Shown piece after piece: positions 5,651 through 5,776 of a DNA stretch of 5,776 nucleotides; position 1 is the first letter of the stretch, and each line of letters opens with the position of its first letter. The DNA comes from Anaerolineae bacterium. Its GTDB lineage: Bacteria > Chloroflexota > Anaerolineae > E26-bin7. The position numbers were made by a program, and so were the translations under genes. Below the pieces are notes generated by a model. That model was not told the DNA's origin, searched no databases, and was given only the letters and a program-made list of their open reading frames with translations. The DNA lies in assembly GCA_029933115.1 (NCBI GenBank), contig JAOZOT010000112.1:3962-9737 (forward strand), given 5' to 3'.

Positions 5651-5663
5651 AACCCGAGGGGTT
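5651..5663. other. Short hairpin before the ribosome site of the last gene
   Basis: AACCC-GAG-GGGTT is a perfect 5-bp stem with a 3-base loop, ending three bases before the AAAGGA ribosome site. On the minus strand it is followed by TTT, so it could be a weak leftward terminator. On the plus strand it could affect ribosome access. The stem is short and may be chance. Confidence 0.25.
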
Positions 5664-5679
5664 ATGAAAGGAACCAGCT

Positions 5680-5776
5680 ATGAAAAAGAGCACTATTGCC
5701 ATCGCAGTTCTCGTTGTTCTTGGCCTCGGCTACTGGGGCTACACCAGCTACGTGGTACCCGCTACAACCCCCACCC
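5680..5776 (+). CDS. Start of a probable membrane-fusion (HlyD/MacA-like) protein, cut by the right edge
   Basis: The first 32 codons are present, starting at an ATG with AAAGGA seven bases upstream. The product begins MKKSTIAIAVLVVLGLGYWG, a short positive N-terminus and a single hydrophobic helix (about 5-20), followed by YTSYVVPATTPT. This is a signal-anchor start of the kind found on periplasmic adaptor or membrane-fusion subunits of MacB-type and RND exporters. Such subunits commonly lie beside FtsX-type permease genes, which is the main reason for the assignment. The diagnostic lipoyl/barrel-sandwich domains would be beyond the window. Any other exported, N-terminally anchored protein is possible. 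Confidence 0.55.
   Translation, partial: MKKSTIAIAVLVVLGLGYWGYTSYVVPATTPT

Noticed and set aside
5439..5702. Minus-strand open frame of 87 codons across the last intergenic gap
   Set aside because: It starts inside the adaptor-like gene and ends inside the ICMT-family gene on the opposite strand; its composition is that of antisense GC-rich coding DNA, with no domain.

Overview
The window looks like chromosomal accessory DNA from a GC-rich bacterium. A consensus sigma-70 type promoter, good Shine-Dalgarno sites, a TrmB-type regulator, an MNT/HEPN pair and FtsX/MacB-type transport genes would fit a Chloroflexota (Anaerolineae-like) genome. That placement is inference from gene content and style; no taxonomic marker is present.

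Left block, minus strand (about 1-1550): a promoter and Shine-Dalgarno site at 1516-1568 drive an apparent operon of three genes. These encode a small coiled-coil protein with a C-terminal membrane helix (1099-1509), an MNT-type nucleotidyltransferase (514-1035) and a HEPN-domain protein (77-517). The last two overlap by 4 bases (GTGA), which is typical of a toxin-antitoxin-like pair. A possible further gene starts at 51 and runs off the left edge; it is weakly supported.

Divergent control region (1510-1736): leftward and rightward promoters lie back to back. The rightward promoter is a textbook TTGACA-17-TATAAT. It is followed, between the predicted transcription start and the Shine-Dalgarno site, by three alternating TAACGT half-sites, a good candidate operator. 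The leftward -10 lies inside an imperfect inverted repeat.

Right block, plus strand (1737-5776): a TrmB-family regulator, a 748-residue permease made of two fused MacB/FtsX-type modules, an isoprenylcysteine carboxyl methyltransferase (ICMT)-family membrane protein and the first 32 codons of a protein that resembles a membrane-fusion (HlyD/MacA-like) subunit. The first three are closely spaced and probably co-transcribed. The fourth lies beyond a 131-base gap that holds a long imperfect hairpin. Together they suggest a TrmB-controlled ABC export or efflux locus. No ATPase is present in the window; it would be expected beyond the right edge.

Most interesting points: the single-chain duplicated permease with a 47-base identical internal tract, the triple half-site operator, the MNT/HEPN pair lacking the usual HEPN RNase motif with an in-frame upstream coiled-coil membrane partner, and the leader hairpin before the last gene.
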